In this document: positions 32,625-32,730 of the stretch, one piece after another
Layout: the number at the start of each line of letters is the position of its first letter
Numbering within the stretch: the first letter of the stretch is position 1
Notes under the pieces: generated by a model
What the model saw: the letters and a program-made list of their open reading frames with translations, nothing else
Told to the model about the DNA's origin: nothing
Databases searched by the model: none
Program-made: the position numbers and the translations under genes
NCBI GenBank assembly: GCA_000320545.1
Contig: ADNK01003170.1
Location: 1-32,730 of the forward strand
From: Bigelowiella natans CCMP2755
Taxonomy: Eukaryota; Cercozoa; Chlorarachniophyceae
Direction of reading: 5' to 3'
Length of the DNA: 32,730 bases

Positions 32625-32730
32625 GTATTCATCAAACTCATCATCATTGCATAATCGTAACTCGACTGCGCTTGGTATTCCAACCACAACGTGCGGTGGG
32701 TTCTCTTCAAACTCCATCAGGTAGCTCTGA
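29388..32730 (-). CDS. DEAD-box RNA helicase, 12 exons found (5' end off the right edge, 3' end unresolved)
   Basis: ATP-dependent RNA helicase core; organelle or cytosol cannot be told because the N-terminus is missing. Exons in coding order: 32730-32662 (partial), 32332-32260, 32158-32121, 31878-31812, 31535-31480, 31315-31219, 30996-30936, 30778-30656, 30416-30379, 30083-29994, 29722-29674, 29461-29388; all phases agree. Motifs in order: PPHVVVGIPSAVD (Ib, TPGR changed), VVLDEVDK (II, DEVD), IVFVSASM (III, SAS for SAT), GILVFVRNPANIPPL (IV), LQILVGTEIMARGMD (V), VINLEIPRSSTTYLHR and AGRAGR (VI). The walker A/Q motif exons lie beyond the edge. The first exon may instead end at 32586 after a poly-Asp run, but that breaks phase and lengthens the Ib-II spacing. 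Exon 5 could start 21-25 nt earlier. The C-terminal tail after GQDQ is not resolved. Confidence 0.87.
30539..30638. repeat. 50-bp tandem duplication in a helicase intron
   Basis: The block beginning GGTTACTACTCTCAACAGCT occurs at 30539 and again at 30589. Each copy carries its own CTG and ACT runs, so a unit containing two microsatellites was duplicated. Confidence 0.85.

Noticed and set aside
1-32730. CRISPR array or bacterial operon interpretation of the regular repeats
   Set aside because: Repeats are simple microsatellites without unique spacers, and the genes have spliceosomal introns.

Overview
The window is a piece of a eukaryotic nuclear genome, most likely from an alga with a complex (secondary, red-lineage) plastid. 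Two proteins carry presequences that suggest this: plastid ribosomal protein L7/L12 has a signal peptide, a Phe just after the probable cleavage site and then a basic transit peptide, and a DUF2358 protein adds a twin-arginine thylakoid signal. A fused 2-epi-5-epi-valiolone/4-deoxygadusol-type synthase plus O-methyltransferase, as known from dinoflagellates, points the same way. The species cannot be named from the sequence. Exons below were joined by hand from GT-AG sites and reading phase; every junction listed as resolved keeps the frame.

Nine protein genes lie in strict strand alternation (- + - + - + - + -). In order: (1) a RUN-domain plus WW-domain protein, minus, 131-5782 and running off the left edge; (2) a thylakoid-lumen DUF2358/NTF2-like protein, plus, 6627-8372, 8 exons; (3) an FAD-dependent D-lactate dehydrogenase, minus, 8953-10588, 2 exons; (4) plastid ribosomal protein L7/L12, plus, 10972-11801, 3 exons; (5) a secreted, tail-anchored patatin-like phospholipase, minus, 13047-14495; (6) a ~1619-residue TPR and Cys/His-finger protein, plus, 15032-21185, 17 exons; (7) a type II membrane protein with His-rich motifs, minus, 21599-23665; (8) the synthase/O-methyltransferase fusion, plus, 24665-27724, 3 exons; (9) a DEAD-box RNA helicase, minus, about 29388 to beyond the right edge.

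The two ends (about 1-5600 and 28900-32730) look like non-coding microsatellite deserts but are the introns of genes 1 and 9. These introns are packed with trinucleotide and dinucleotide repeats, and many repeats abut the splice sites: introns begin as GTAGTAGTA runs and end in CAG, ATC or TCC repeat runs. The middle genes have ordinary, mostly 50-220-nt introns with few repeats.

The spacers between convergent genes (8373-8952, 11802-13046, 21186-21598 and, more weakly, 27725-28900) are rich in short palindromes (GCTAGC, CATGCTAGCATG, GTACGTAC-like), while the divergent spacers are not. No rRNA, tRNA, CRISPR array or transposase was seen.
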